DNA of 64,000 nt from CAZMXS01 sp964570325 (GCA_964570325.1 CAZMXS010000015.1:7328-71327); one strand, 5' to 3'. Shown: positions 30,703 to 39,464, numbered from the stretch's first letter. Translations and numbers: made by a program. Notes: generated by a model not told the origin, from the letters alone.

Positions 30703-31910
30703 ACCGCAAAGCAAAAGAACAGCAGGCCCTGCTCTGGCGGGCGGCGCTGATCGCCGGCCTGGTCCTGGAAATTGTGCTGATCCTGGTTGCGCTGGGCGCG
30801 ATGATGCAGGGCGCCAAGATTGCGCCGTGGCAGCAGATCGCTTTTGCCGCCATCCTGATTTGGATCTACATTGCCTATCAGAAGCAGCGCATCCAGGAAG
30901 TGGCCGCCAATGTCGTGGACGAGAAGGTCAAGACGCACTCGCTGGTGGAGAATCTGGATGAAGGGATCATTCTGACCAACGGGGAGAACCAGATCCTGCT
31001 GCTCAACGCGCGCGCCGCCGCACTGACCGGGCTCTCCGAACTGGAGGCGCTGGGGCGGGATCTGGCTGGGGAACTGGACGCCGCCGGGCGGGACATGCTC
31101 CATTCGGGCGGCGCGGGTGAGATTGAGGCGGCGTTCGCGCGCAGCGGACGGCGGGCCGTGTTGCGGATCAAGGTGCTGCACGCCCAGCAGGATGATGAGG
31201 AGACCAAGTTGATCCGCGTGAGCGAACCGCGCCCGGCCGCCGCGGCCGCCGCGACGCTGCCCGGCATTCCCCCGGCGGCGATTGCCAAGTCCCTGCAGGA
31301 CATTGCCGCGGTCCTGCTCAAGGCTCCGACGCAGACCAACAACACCGAACGGGCTCGCGCCGCGCTCGCCAGCCTGGCGGCGCTGATGACCATCGAGACC
31401 GATCCGGTCCGGCAGCAGATCGCGGAGAAGCAACTGAGCGCCACGCTGCAGCGCCGGAAGGTGGCGGTGGCAGGGTTGCTCGACGATCTGCGGGCGCTGA
31501 TGGGCGGTCTTTTCGACGCCGCCGGCAACAAGCTGGAGATCGCGCTGGGTCGCCCGGAACATGCGGTCAATGCCGACGCCGTATTGTTGGCGAGCGCCGT
31601 CAAGCTGATCCTCCTCAACGCCGTCGCCGGCGGGCCCGGCGCGATCGCGGTCAAAACCGCCGAGATGGGCGACAACCTTGGCGTGTCCATCACCGATCGG
31701 GGCGCCAGTCCGGCGCCGGACCAATTGGACCGACTGTTCGCGCAGCCGCCGCTGGAAATCAAGGATGCCCAGGGCCGCGCCGTCCGCGTGGAATCACCGG
31801 GGCTTTACACCGCCCGCGGCATCATTGAAGCGCATGGCGGCTCGCTCTGGGCGGACATCCCATCCGAGGGCGGACTGCGGGTGACGATGATGCTCCCGCG
31901 CGCGGGATAG
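30699..31910 (+). CDS. membrane PAS protein with degenerate histidine-kinase-like C-terminus
   Basis: This 403-residue protein starts in the ATGA overlap with the FapA-like gene. Two membrane helices (about 12-36 and 43-62) are followed by a PAS-like domain (about 82-180; LVENLDEGIILTNGENQILLLNARAAALTGL). A helical region (about 205-270) occupies the place of a dimerisation domain but has no SHE-type phospho-accepting histidine. The final 130 residues keep an ATPase-like outline (LASAVKLILLNAV, ITDRGASPAPDQLDRLF, GLYTARGIIEAHGGSLWAD), yet the DxGxG and G2 boxes are not canonical. It looks like a pseudokinase sensor that signals through its FapA-like partner rather than by phosphotransfer. That functional reading is inference. 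Confidence 0.7.
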   Translation: MNRKAKEQQALLWRAALIAGLVLEIVLILVALGAMMQGAKIAPWQQIAFAAILIWIYIAYQKQRIQEVAANVVDEKVKTHSLVENLDEGIILTNGENQILLLNARAAALTGLSELEALGRDLAGELDAAGRDMLHSGGAGEIEAAFARSGRRAVLRIKVLHAQQDDEETKLIRVSEPRPAAAAAATLPGIPPAAIAKSLQDIAAVLLKAPTQTNNTERARAALASLAALMTIETDPVRQQIAEKQLSATLQRRKVAVAGLLDDLRALMGGLFDAAGNKLEIALGRPEHAVNADAVLLASAVKLILLNAVAGGPGAIAVKTAEMGDNLGVSITDRGASPAPDQLDRLFAQPPLEIKDAQGRAVRVESPGLYTARGIIEAHGGSLWADIPSEGGLRVTMMLPRAG

Positions 31911-31946
31911 ATTGCGGTGAACGCGAGGTCAACCAGGAGATCAACT

Positions 31947-32516
31947 ATGCAATCGCCGGTCTGTTCATTTCTTCGCTATGGGTGGCTGCCCCTGGTCGTC
32001 GCGTTGCTGGCCGGTTGCGCCACCAATCTGACCCGGCCGGCCGGCCCGCCGCAGCCGACCAAGGTCAGGTTCGGCGAATATCAACAGGTGGAAATGGCCC
32101 GTGTCAGTCTCAGCGAACGGTTCGCCGATTCGGGGGCCAACCAAAAGGCGCTGCGCAAAATAGACGAACTGCTGACGCGCGACATGCAGATGCTGTTCCC
32201 GAAAATGAAAATCGTGGCCACGGCGGCTGAGTTTACCCGGGGCGCGCCGCAAACCCTGCTGATCGAGCCGCACATCAAGGAAATCAAATTCATTGGCGGC
32301 ATGGCGCGTTTCTGGGCAGGCGCGATGGCCGGCAGTTCCGCCGTGCTGATGCAGGTCATCTATCGGGATAGCGCCTCGGGCGAAGTCATCGCCGACCCCG
32401 AGTTCTATGAACAGGCCGGCGCCTATTCCGGCGATTGGACCATCGGCGGGACCGATAACCAGATGCTTGAGGAAATTGTGAAAGAGGTTACCAACTATTC
32501 CCAGTTGAACCGCTGA
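31947..32516 (+). CDS. outer-envelope lipoprotein, DUF4410-like
   Basis: The ATG at 31947 has AGGAG 8 nt upstream, giving 189 residues. Signal sequence and lipobox are clear (LPLVVALLAGC). The mature part runs KVRFGEYQQVEMARVSLSER, then DELLTRDMQMLFPKMKIVAT, IEPHIKEIKFIGGMARFWAG and MAGSSAVLMQVIYRDSASGEVI. This order resembles small lipoproteins of the DUF4410 type, which handle metal- or stress-related envelope functions of uncertain nature. It lies between the kinase-like gene (36 nt) and the uridylyltransferase gene (12 nt), probably in one transcript. The lipoprotein call is firm; the family is tentative. Confidence 0.7.
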   Translation: MQSPVCSFLRYGWLPLVVALLAGCATNLTRPAGPPQPTKVRFGEYQQVEMARVSLSERFADSGANQKALRKIDELLTRDMQMLFPKMKIVATAAEFTRGAPQTLLIEPHIKEIKFIGGMARFWAGAMAGSSAVLMQVIYRDSASGEVIADPEFYEQAGAYSGDWTIGGTDNQMLEEIVKEVTNYSQLNR

Positions 32517-32528
32517 TGGAGAAACGGA

Positions 32529-33977
32529 TTGGCCATGTATCCCGCGCGCTCGTCCACCAGAAAGGACAATTTCGTCTACGCCCAGGGCTGTTTGCGCAAA
32601 GACGGCGCACACCCGCTGGTGATTGAGAATTTCCGGGTGCAATACCAGAAACTGCTGCGCCGGGAAACCGGCTTGATCAGCCGCGCCCAGATCCGACCGG
32701 TCGCGGAGCTGCCGGACTTGGGCGCGTTCGCCGGGTTGGCGGCCGCCGGCCGTGAGGCGCTGGAACGGTGTGTCGTCATCAAACTCAACGGCGGGCTCGG
32801 GACCAGCATGGGGCTCGAACGGGCCAAGTCGCTGATCGCCGTCAAGGACGGGCTCTCCTTCCTCGACATCATCGTCCGGCAAGTGCTCCAGATGCGCCGG
32901 GCGTTGAACATCCCGCTGCCGCTGCTGTTGATGAACAGTTTCAACACGCGCGATGATACGCTGGCGGCGCTGGAACCGTACCCGGAACTGGCCCAGGGAC
33001 AGGGTGGCGTGCCGGTTGCCTTTCGCCAGAATCGCGTCCCCAAGCTGCTGCGGAAAGATCTGCGGCCGGCCCGCTGCGAGGCGGATCCTTCACTTGAATG
33101 GTGCCCGCCCGGTCATGGCGACATCTACACCAGCCTGCATACGACGGGCCTGCTCGACCTGTTGCTGGCGCGCGGCATCGAATATGCCTTTGTTTCCAAC
33201 GCGGACAATCTGGGCGCCTTGCTCGACTTGTCCATCCTCGGCGCGATGCATACCCGGAAGATACCGTTCCTCATGGAGGTCACCACGCGGACGGAGGCCG
33301 ATCGGAAAGGCGGGCACATCGGCCGCGCGCCGGACGGGCGCCTGCTCCTGCGGGAGCTGGCCCAGTGCCCGGAGGAGGAATTGGAGGAATTTCAGGACAT
33401 CAACCTATTCCGTTACTTCAATACCAATAACCTTTGGTTGAATCTGGCGGCCCTCAAGGCCCGGCTGGTGGCCGGCGGCGGTGTGTTGGACCTGCCGCTC
33501 ATCATTAATTACAAAACCGTGGATCCGAAAGATCTGGAGTCAGACGCCGTGATCCAATTGGAAACGGCCATGGGCGCGGCCATCGCGTTGTTTGAAGGCG
33601 CTTGCGCGGTGCGCGTGCCGCGCGAGCGTTTCGCTCCGGTCAAGACCACCAACGATCTGCTGGTGCTGTGGTCGGACATTTATCAGCTCAACGCCGACAT
33701 GCAATTGGTCAACGTCACCGGCCGGCCGCCGCCGCCGGTAATCCTCGATCCGGTTTTCTACCGGCGGATTGGTGATTTTCAGGCGCGCTTTGCGCATGGC
33801 GCCCCCGGCCTGACCGCCTGCCGGAGCTTGCAGATCACCGGGGATATTTTTTTCGGGCGCGCGGTTACGCTGGCCGGCGATGTGCACCTGGTCAACCGTT
33901 CCGAACAGCCGGTCCGTTTGCCGGACGGCTGGCAGTACGCCGGCCACGGGGAAGCTCGGGATCTGCAAGACCTCTGA
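32529..33977 (+). CDS. UTP-glucose-1-phosphate uridylyltransferase, eukaryotic (UGP2/UDPGP) type
   Basis: About 480 residues of the UDPGP family found in eukaryotes and some bacteria, not the GalU type. The nucleotide-binding motif VVIKLNGGLGTSMGLERAKS sits near residue 85, the catalytic region contains LLLMNSFNTRDDT, EWCPPGHGDIYTSL and EYAFVSNADNLGA, and FNTNNLWLNL follows. The C-terminus ends in a short beta-helix. It makes UDP-glucose in the cytoplasm for envelope glycans or storage. The start is ambiguous: TTG 32529 has GGAG at ideal 7-nt spacing, while ATG 32535 is 13 nt away. It follows the lipoprotein gene closely and ends facing the aminopeptidase gene. Confidence 0.92.
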   Translation: MAMYPARSSTRKDNFVYAQGCLRKDGAHPLVIENFRVQYQKLLRRETGLISRAQIRPVAELPDLGAFAGLAAAGREALERCVVIKLNGGLGTSMGLERAKSLIAVKDGLSFLDIIVRQVLQMRRALNIPLPLLLMNSFNTRDDTLAALEPYPELAQGQGGVPVAFRQNRVPKLLRKDLRPARCEADPSLEWCPPGHGDIYTSLHTTGLLDLLLARGIEYAFVSNADNLGALLDLSILGAMHTRKIPFLMEVTTRTEADRKGGHIGRAPDGRLLLRELAQCPEEELEEFQDINLFRYFNTNNLWLNLAALKARLVAGGGVLDLPLIINYKTVDPKDLESDAVIQLETAMGAAIALFEGACAVRVPRERFAPVKTTNDLLVLWSDIYQLNADMQLVNVTGRPPPPVILDPVFYRRIGDFQARFAHGAPGLTACRSLQITGDIFFGRAVTLAGDVHLVNRSEQPVRLPDGWQYAGHGEARDLQDL

Positions 33978-34083
33978 CCCGCACTACCCGGAACAGTGCG
34001 TGGTTTGGAATCTTCGCCCTCACGCGCCGCCATGTTGACGGACTTTGGTTCGCGCGTATGAGCAGGAATCGCGAATATGAATT

Positions 34084-35166
34084 TTACACGAACCGGCCGT
34101 CCTGCTGGAACAATTCACCGTCCACATAGATGCGTCCGCCGCGGCGCAAGTCCTTGATCATGTCCCAGTGCAGCGATGACTGGTTGCGCCCGCCGGTCTC
34201 TGCGTACGACTGGCCGAGCGCGAGGTGGACGGTGCCGCCGATTTTTTCATCGAACAAGATATTTTTGATGAACCGGTCAATGTCGTAGTTGGTGCCGATG
34301 CCGAGCTCGCCGAGGAAGCGCGCGCCGGGGTCCATGTCGAGCATCGTGAGCAGGAACTTCTCATTCTTCTCCGCGCCGGCCTCCACCACCTTGCCTTTGC
34401 GGAAAACGAGGCGGATGCCGTCAATCTCGCGGCCATGTTCGCAGACGGGAAAGTCGTAGCGGATGAAGCCTTCCGCGGAATTTTCCACGGGCCCGGTGAA
34501 AACTTCGCCGCAGGGCATGTTGTGCTTGCCGGCGGAGCTGACAAACGTGCGGCCTTTGACGGAGAGCGTCAAGTCCGTGTCGTCGCCAACGATGCGGATT
34601 TTATCCGCTGCGCGCAAGCGCCGGATCAGGCGCGCATGGCGCCGCTCCAGGCGCTGCCATTCGCGCACGCCGTTCGCGCGATCGGCGAACATCGCGCGGT
34701 ATACGAAGTTTTCGAAGTCGGCCAGGCTCATTTCCGCGTCTTGCGCATAGGCCTGCGTGGGGTAGAGCGTGAGCGTCCATTTCTTCTTCAGAATTTTCTC
34801 GCGCAGCGGCTTCATCGTCTTCGAGTAACGGGCCTGGCGCCGCGGATCCACGCCGGATAGCGCGCGCGTATTGGGGCTGGAGCAGATGCTGATGGTGCCG
34901 TCAATGTGGTCGGTTACCGCCTTTTGAAGCGGACTGAATGAATCGAAGTGGTGCGGCGCGCCGTCACGGAAAAAAATTTCCGGCAATTCCGCGGGCGCCA
35001 TGCGGACCATCGGATACGCGCCGACGCGCAGCAATTCCGCGTAGACGGCGGTGACCAGCGGCGCCGCCTCGGGTGTGGCGTCAATGGTGAAGCACTCCTT
35101 CTTCTTCGCCGCGACGGAATGGCGCACCAGGATGCGGGCGAGATTTTCGATGCGTTGATCTTTCAT
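34084..35166 (-). CDS. aminopeptidase, M29 (AmpS/PepS, thermophilic) family
   Basis: A 360-residue cytoplasmic metallopeptidase, GGAG 7 nt before the ATG. M29 signatures are seen: MPCGEVFTGPVE (metal-ligand glutamate), FLGELGIGTN, DEKIGGTVHLALGQSY, and near the C-terminus SSLHWDMI with the ligand His and Asp. The N-terminal half matches the family's Rossmann-like domain (VTAVYAELLRVGAYPMVRM). These di-metal enzymes remove N-terminal residues from peptides. The chain is slightly shorter than the usual 400-410 residues. It is convergent with the uridylyltransferase gene and divergent from the mraZ promoter. Confidence 0.92.
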   Translation of the reverse strand: MKDQRIENLARILVRHSVAAKKKECFTIDATPEAAPLVTAVYAELLRVGAYPMVRMAPAELPEIFFRDGAPHHFDSFSPLQKAVTDHIDGTISICSSPNTRALSGVDPRRQARYSKTMKPLREKILKKKWTLTLYPTQAYAQDAEMSLADFENFVYRAMFADRANGVREWQRLERRHARLIRRLRAADKIRIVGDDTDLTLSVKGRTFVSSAGKHNMPCGEVFTGPVENSAEGFIRYDFPVCEHGREIDGIRLVFRKGKVVEAGAEKNEKFLLTMLDMDPGARFLGELGIGTNYDIDRFIKNILFDEKIGGTVHLALGQSYAETGGRNQSSLHWDMIKDLRRGGRIYVDGELFQQDGRFV

Positions 35167-35543
35167 CCGTGACTCCTATTGTTTTCTGCTCCGAACCGTT
35201 TTCTTAACAGAAGACAGCGCGGATAACAAAGGATTTGGAACGGCACCACCGGGTAATGCGGGAAAAATCAAAAACGCGAATAGCATTATGCCGACATAAG
35301 GGATAGTGCATATTTATCCCGTCTTTGATGCCTTTTGTAATCAACCCGTCCGCCCGCCGGCGGCCGCGCTCTTGGTTCATACGCTTTACCGGCCATTTTT
35401 CGAGCTTTCTCCAGTGTATTTTCCCGGGCGATTTTTTCGTTGTTAAGAACCTGTTGGGAAAACCTTCCGCCAATTTCGCATATCCGTTGCAATCTGCTTG
35501 TTTGGAATTACTTGCGACAAAACATTTTTTTAATAAATAGTTG
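35167..35543. other. intergenic region upstream of the dcw cluster
   Basis: About 375 bases with no supported gene, lower in GC than its surroundings. A short inverted repeat GGGATA (35300-35305)/TATCCC (35315-35320) is present. AT-rich tracts at about 35430-35460 and 35520-35543 suit upstream promoter elements of the cluster; the promoter and MraZ boxes follow directly. Confidence 0.5.
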
Positions 35544-35578
35544 TTGACTGTACGTGGGGCGAAGTGGGATAAAGTGGG
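35544..35578 (+). promoter_or_regulatory. dcw-cluster promoter with three MraZ boxes
   Basis: GTGGG occurs at 35554-35558, 35564-35568 and 35574-35578, exactly 10 bp apart. MraZ octamers are known to bind three or more direct repeats of this type with 5-bp spacers just upstream of mraZ. A -35-like TTGACT (35544-35549) and a weak -10-like GATAAA (35568-35573), 18 bp apart, overlap the boxes, so MraZ binding should occlude the promoter and autorepress the cluster. Confidence 0.85.
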
Positions 35579-35615
35579 CCCGGAGGAAACCTCTGTGGAG
35601 GATCGTGACATAACG

Positions 35616-36077
35616 ATGGCGGGAGAGTTAGCCGGTCAGGACCTGCCGTTTGTCAGCACGTACACTCACGCATTGGATTCCAAGAAGAGATTGACCATAC
35701 CTTCGGATTGGCGCGAGATAGCGGGTGTGCCGCGGCGGCTACTGGTTCTTCCCGGTGTCGACGTCAAGTGCCTGTGCGTATACCCCGCTCGTGAGATGAC
35801 CCGTCGTCTGGAGAAACTCCGCGAACTCTCCATTGCCGATGAGAGGGGCCGGCAGTTTGCCCGCACGCTCGCTTCTCGCTCCGATCTGGTCGCTTGGGAT
35901 TCGCAAGGGCGGATCCGAATCAAGGATGAGTTGCTGGATTATGCCGGCCTGATCAACCAGGTCGAGCTGACCGGCGCGCTCGATCATTTTGAATTGTGGA
36001 GTCCGGAGAATTTGAAACTGACGAACCCGATGGAGCCGAAAGCGCTGGCTGACGCAATCCGTTCTGTCGGGTTCTGA
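35616..36077 (+). CDS. mraZ: transcriptional regulator MraZ
   Basis: The ATG at 35616 gives 153 residues; GGAGG lies 13 nt upstream. The frame is open further upstream, but that part overlaps the MraZ-box promoter and cannot be coding. Two AbrB-like swapped-hairpin halves are visible: THALDSKKRLTIPSDWREIAG (about 16-36) and ASRSDLVAWDSQGRIRIKDELLDYAGL (about 88-114), the second ending in the conserved VELTGALDHFELWSPE. MraZ forms a ring-shaped oligomer that binds GTGGG repeats and represses the division/cell-wall operon. First gene of the cluster. Confidence 0.96.
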   Translation: MAGELAGQDLPFVSTYTHALDSKKRLTIPSDWREIAGVPRRLLVLPGVDVKCLCVYPAREMTRRLEKLRELSIADERGRQFARTLASRSDLVAWDSQGRIRIKDELLDYAGLINQVELTGALDHFELWSPENLKLTNPMEPKALADAIRSVGF

Positions 36078-36160
36078 TTTTGTCTGTGAAGGGGCCGCGG
36101 ATTCTTGCCGCGCCGTGGCCATCGGCCGCGAACAACTACCCAAGGAGAGGGTACATCGAG

Positions 36161-36370
36161 ATGAGCATGCTGGATATCGCGCGTTATCTGAAGATCAACG
36201 ATGCGTTATATGACGGCCGCGATCGCGGCCGGTGGCTGGCGCTGCCGGAGAAGATCGGCGGCCTGCGTCCGGCCAAGAACATGAGCGCGGCGAAGGAGTC
36301 GCGCGCCGTGGCGGCCCGGATTTTCTCGGGCCCGGCCCAGCGTTTTCTGGGTGGGTTCCTGGCGGATTGA
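36161..36370 (+). CDS. small conserved-looking protein between mraZ and rsmH
   Basis: A 69-residue ORF with a strong AGGAGAGG 10 nt before its ATG (36161). It starts MSMLDIARYLKINDALYDG and continues with a basic, helix-prone sequence (RDRGRWLALPEKIGGLRP, AAKESRAVAARIFSG). It has no signal peptide, membrane span or family I recognise. It sits 83 nt after mraZ and 41 nt before rsmH, where most bacteria have nothing. The good ribosome-binding site and dcw location argue for a real gene; function unknown. Confidence 0.6.
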   Translation: MSMLDIARYLKINDALYDGRDRGRWLALPEKIGGLRPAKNMSAAKESRAVAARIFSGPAQRFLGGFLAD

Positions 36371-36411
36371 CCGGCCGGCGGAAGCCGCCGCGGGCGGCGC
36401 TGATTTCGAAC

Positions 36412-37347
36412 ATGCATCAGCCGGTCCTGCTGAATGAGGTGATCGAGCTGATTCAGGTTAAACCGGAGGGGGTTTACATTGATGGCACGGTGGGCGGAGG
36501 CGGACACGCCGCGGCCATTTTGGAACGACTGGGGGAACACGGACGGTTGCTGGGCATAGATCGCGATCCGGAAGCTCTGGAGCGGCTGACCGGTCGGTTT
36601 GCGGGTTGGGGTCCGAGGTGCTCGCTGGAGCACGGGAGTTATGCGGACATGATCGCCATCGCGCAAAGCAGGGGAATCACCGGGGCGGACGGCATTCTGT
36701 TGGACCTCGGGGTCTCATCCGACCAACTGGATACGCCCGCGCGCGGTTTCAGTTTCATGCGCGACGGCCCGCTCGACATGCGGCTGGATCCTACGGCCGG
36801 CCGCCCGGCCGCCGATTGGGTCAATCGCGCGGCGGAGGAGGATCTGGCCCGAATTTTCCACGACTACGGCGAGGAGCCGCGCGCCCGCCGCATTGCGCGC
36901 GCCATCATTGCCGATCGCGCGCGCGCGCCGTTTGAAACCACCGCCCGGCTCGCGGCACTTGTCGCCCGCGCGGCGGGCGGTCGCCGCGGCTCCGCGCATC
37001 CGGCTACGCGTGTCTTTCAAGCGCTGCGCATTGCCGTCAACGATGAACTGGGCGCGCTGGCCCGCGGGTTGGCGGCGGCGCTGGCGTTGCTCAAGGCGGG
37101 GGGGCGGTTGTTGGTGATCTCGTTCCACAGTCTTGAGGATCGGCTGGTGAAGGAGTGTTTCGCGCGCCACGCGGGACGCTGGGTTTCCCTGCAGGCGGGC
37201 GGGCGGCGTTGGGAGGGCGCGCAACCGGCGGTGCGGCGGCTGACCCGCAAGCCGGTGACGCCGGGGGCGGAGGAATTGGAGTGTAATCCGCGCGCGCGGT
37301 CGGCCCGGCTGCGCGCCGTGGAACGGCTGGACGGATTGGAATCATGA
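36412..37347 (+). CDS. rsmH: 16S rRNA (cytosine1402-N4)-methyltransferase RsmH (MraW)
   Basis: The start at ATG 36412 (MHQPVLLNEVIELI) matches the family; the open frame extends upstream across the small ORF but that part is not conserved. The protein has 311 residues. Motifs: YIDGTVGGGGHAAAIL (SAM binding), LLGIDRDPEAL, GILLDLGVSSDQLDTPARGFSF, GPLDMRLDP, and near the C-terminus LLVISFHSLEDRLVKECF, where the family signature lies. It methylates C1402 of 16S rRNA with RsmI, tuning decoding. It is translationally coupled to the next gene (ATGA overlap at 37344-37347). Confidence 0.97.
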   Translation: MHQPVLLNEVIELIQVKPEGVYIDGTVGGGGHAAAILERLGEHGRLLGIDRDPEALERLTGRFAGWGPRCSLEHGSYADMIAIAQSRGITGADGILLDLGVSSDQLDTPARGFSFMRDGPLDMRLDPTAGRPAADWVNRAAEEDLARIFHDYGEEPRARRIARAIIADRARAPFETTARLAALVARAAGGRRGSAHPATRVFQALRIAVNDELGALARGLAAALALLKAGGRLLVISFHSLEDRLVKECFARHAGRWVSLQAGGRRWEGAQPAVRRLTRKPVTPGAEELECNPRARSARLRAVERLDGLES

Positions 37348-37712
37348 AGAAAAACCGCAAGAAACAAGCGCAAGGAGTGCTGTTCCCGGCCCCGCTCGCG
37401 GCGGTGCTGGTTCTGCTCGCGGCCGTCTTCATCGGCTATTTGTGGCTTTGCAGCTCTTGCGAGGGGCTTGGCGCGCACATCAAGGCGTTGGAGAAGACCA
37501 GGGCCGAGGTGCACAAGCGGGTGCTGAACGAGGAGTTTAAGTGGTCGAACATGAAGTCGCCGCAGAACATCGAGCTGCTGATGAGGAAGCACAACCTCGT
37601 TATGACGTTTCCGGATGACGGCAACGTGGTGCGCCTGCGCGCCGGTATCGGCGCGCCGGCGACGGGGCGGCAGGAATATGCGGGAACGATAAAGGTTGCG
37701 ACGCATGATTGA
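37344..37712 (+). CDS. ftsL: FtsL-like cell-division protein
   Basis: This 122-residue bitopic protein has a lysine-rich cytoplasmic N-terminus (MKKNRKKQAQG), one membrane helix (about 16-37, LAAVLVLLAAVFIGYLWLC) and a short periplasmic coiled coil (about 42-75). Sequence conservation in FtsL is poor, but size, topology and position between rsmH and ftsI are diagnostic. FtsL with FtsB and FtsQ activates FtsWI septal peptidoglycan synthesis. The start overlaps the rsmH stop by 4 nt and the stop overlaps the ftsI start by 8 nt, so translation is tightly coupled. Confidence 0.75.
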   Translation: MKKNRKKQAQGVLFPAPLAAVLVLLAAVFIGYLWLCSSCEGLGAHIKALEKTRAEVHKRVLNEEFKWSNMKSPQNIELLMRKHNLVMTFPDDGNVVRLRAGIGAPATGRQEYAGTIKVATHD

Positions 37713-39423
37713 ACGCGGACAGTGGGCACGGACGATCGTGGTCTTTATCGTGCTCGGCGCCGTTTGGTGCGGGCTGGGCGCGCGCCTGGTTTTCCTGCAC
37801 CTCGGGCCGAACGAGAGCCTGCGCGCGCGCATTGACTCGATCCGCCGGATCGAGGAGAAAATTCTGGTCGGGCGTGGGCGGGTCTTGGACTCCCACCAGA
37901 ATATCCTGGCGTTGGACCTGGCGGTGAAGAATGTGTGCGTGGACCCGCAGACGATCCTGGAGGACGGCCATCTGCGGTTTGTCGGCGCGCACCTGGCGCG
38001 CTTGCTCCAATTGGATCCGGCGATGGTGTTCACGCGCTTGAATCGGCCGGACCGCCGCTTTGAGTATATTAAAAAGTTCGTGCCCGAAGATACCGCGCGC
38101 CAGATCGAGCGGCTGCAAATGCGCGGCGTGTTTTTCGAGGACGCCTCGGCCCGCTATTACCCTCATGGCGCGATGCTTTGCCATGTGCTGGGTTTCTCGA
38201 ACATGGAGGGGGTCGGCAGCGCGGGCATCGAACAGCGCTTCGACCAATACCTGAAGGGGCGGCCCGGTCTGCGGATTAGCGAGAAGGACGGCCGGCGCCG
38301 CGAAATCTACGGGCGCCGCTCGCTCGAGATCGCTCCGCAGGAGGGCGCCGACGTTTACCTGACCATTGACCAGAACCTCCAGTATTTCGTCGAGAAGGCA
38401 TTGGACGCCGCAATTCGGGAGCATCAGGCGCCTGCGGCCTGGGCGATCGTCGAGCGGGTGCGCACCGGAGAAATTCTCGCGCTGGCCGCCCGGCCGGCCT
38501 ATGACATCAACGCTTACCGGACGACCCCGCCGGAAGTGATGCTCAACCGGGCGATTGCCTACACGTATGAACCGGGCTCGACGTTCAAGGTAGCCGTGAT
38601 CGCCGCCGCGCTGAACGAGGGCACCGTGGCGCCTGAAACAATGTTCGATTGCGAGAACGGACTCTGGCATTTTCGCGGCCGGCCGTTGCGCGATTATCAT
38701 CCCTACGGAACCCTGTCCGTGGCCGACATCCTGAAGAAGTCCAGCAACATTGGCGCGGCCAAGGTGGCGCTGACGTTGGGCGAGGCGCGGCTGGAGCAAT
38801 ACCTGCGCGCGTTCGGGATCGGCCGGCCGACCGGCATTGACCTGCCTGGGGAGGAGGCCGGCATTTTGCACGACCGCGCGCGGTGGAGCGCCATCAGCAT
38901 CTCGCGCATCGCCATGGGGCATGAAGTGGCGGTAACCGCGCTGCAGATGCTGAACCTGCTGTGCGCGATCGCCAATAACGGTTTTCTGATGCGGCCGCTG
39001 CTGGTGCAACAGGTTGTGGACGCCCAGGGACGCACGATTGCGCGCTATGAGCCGGAGGTGTTGGGGCGGCCCATTCGCGCGGACACGGCCCGCCGGATGC
39101 AGCAATTGCTGACGCGCGTGACCGAGGAGGGCGGCACGGGGCGGCGCGCGGCGGTGGACGGTTACCCCGTGGCCGGCAAGACCGGCACGGCCCAGAAGAT
39201 CGTCAATGGGAACTACTCGGACAATTTGAACGTGGCGTCGTTCGTCGGGTTCCTGCCGGCGGACAATCCGGAGATTGGGATTATCGTGGTGGTGGATGAA
39301 CCACAACCGCTGCACACGGGTGGCCAGGTGGCCGCGCCGGTGTTCCAGGAGATCGCGGCCCAGGCCGTGCGCTATCTGGATATCCCGCCTTCGGCGAACG
39401 CGGTTGCGCAGGTTGCGCGGTGA
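37705..39423 (+). CDS. ftsI: class B penicillin-binding protein FtsI (PBP3), septal transpeptidase
   Basis: Starting at ATG 37705 it has 572 residues; a TTG at 37696 is an alternative. A single N-terminal membrane anchor (about 9-32) is followed by the dimerisation domain (VGRGRVLDSHQNILALDL) and the transpeptidase domain. Active-site motifs are complete: S292-T-F-K295 (YEPGSTFK), S346-S-N348 (KKSSNIG) and K492-T-G494 (VAGKTGTAQKI). There is no PASTA domain. It crosslinks septal peptidoglycan together with FtsW, encoded downstream in the cluster. Confidence 0.96.
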   Translation: MIERGQWARTIVVFIVLGAVWCGLGARLVFLHLGPNESLRARIDSIRRIEEKILVGRGRVLDSHQNILALDLAVKNVCVDPQTILEDGHLRFVGAHLARLLQLDPAMVFTRLNRPDRRFEYIKKFVPEDTARQIERLQMRGVFFEDASARYYPHGAMLCHVLGFSNMEGVGSAGIEQRFDQYLKGRPGLRISEKDGRRREIYGRRSLEIAPQEGADVYLTIDQNLQYFVEKALDAAIREHQAPAAWAIVERVRTGEILALAARPAYDINAYRTTPPEVMLNRAIAYTYEPGSTFKVAVIAAALNEGTVAPETMFDCENGLWHFRGRPLRDYHPYGTLSVADILKKSSNIGAAKVALTLGEARLEQYLRAFGIGRPTGIDLPGEEAGILHDRARWSAISISRIAMGHEVAVTALQMLNLLCAIANNGFLMRPLLVQQVVDAQGRTIARYEPEVLGRPIRADTARRMQQLLTRVTEEGGTGRRAAVDGYPVAGKTGTAQKIVNGNYSDNLNVASFVGFLPADNPEIGIIVVVDEPQPLHTGGQVAAPVFQEIAAQAVRYLDIPPSANAVAQVAR

Positions 39424-39464
39424 ACGGGTAAAAAAAAGGGGCGGTGGCGGTCTGGGAGCCGGAC

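Noticed and set aside
35541..35615. Upstream in-frame start for mraZ
   Set aside because: The extension overlaps the promoter and the three MraZ boxes; the conserved protein starts at 35616.
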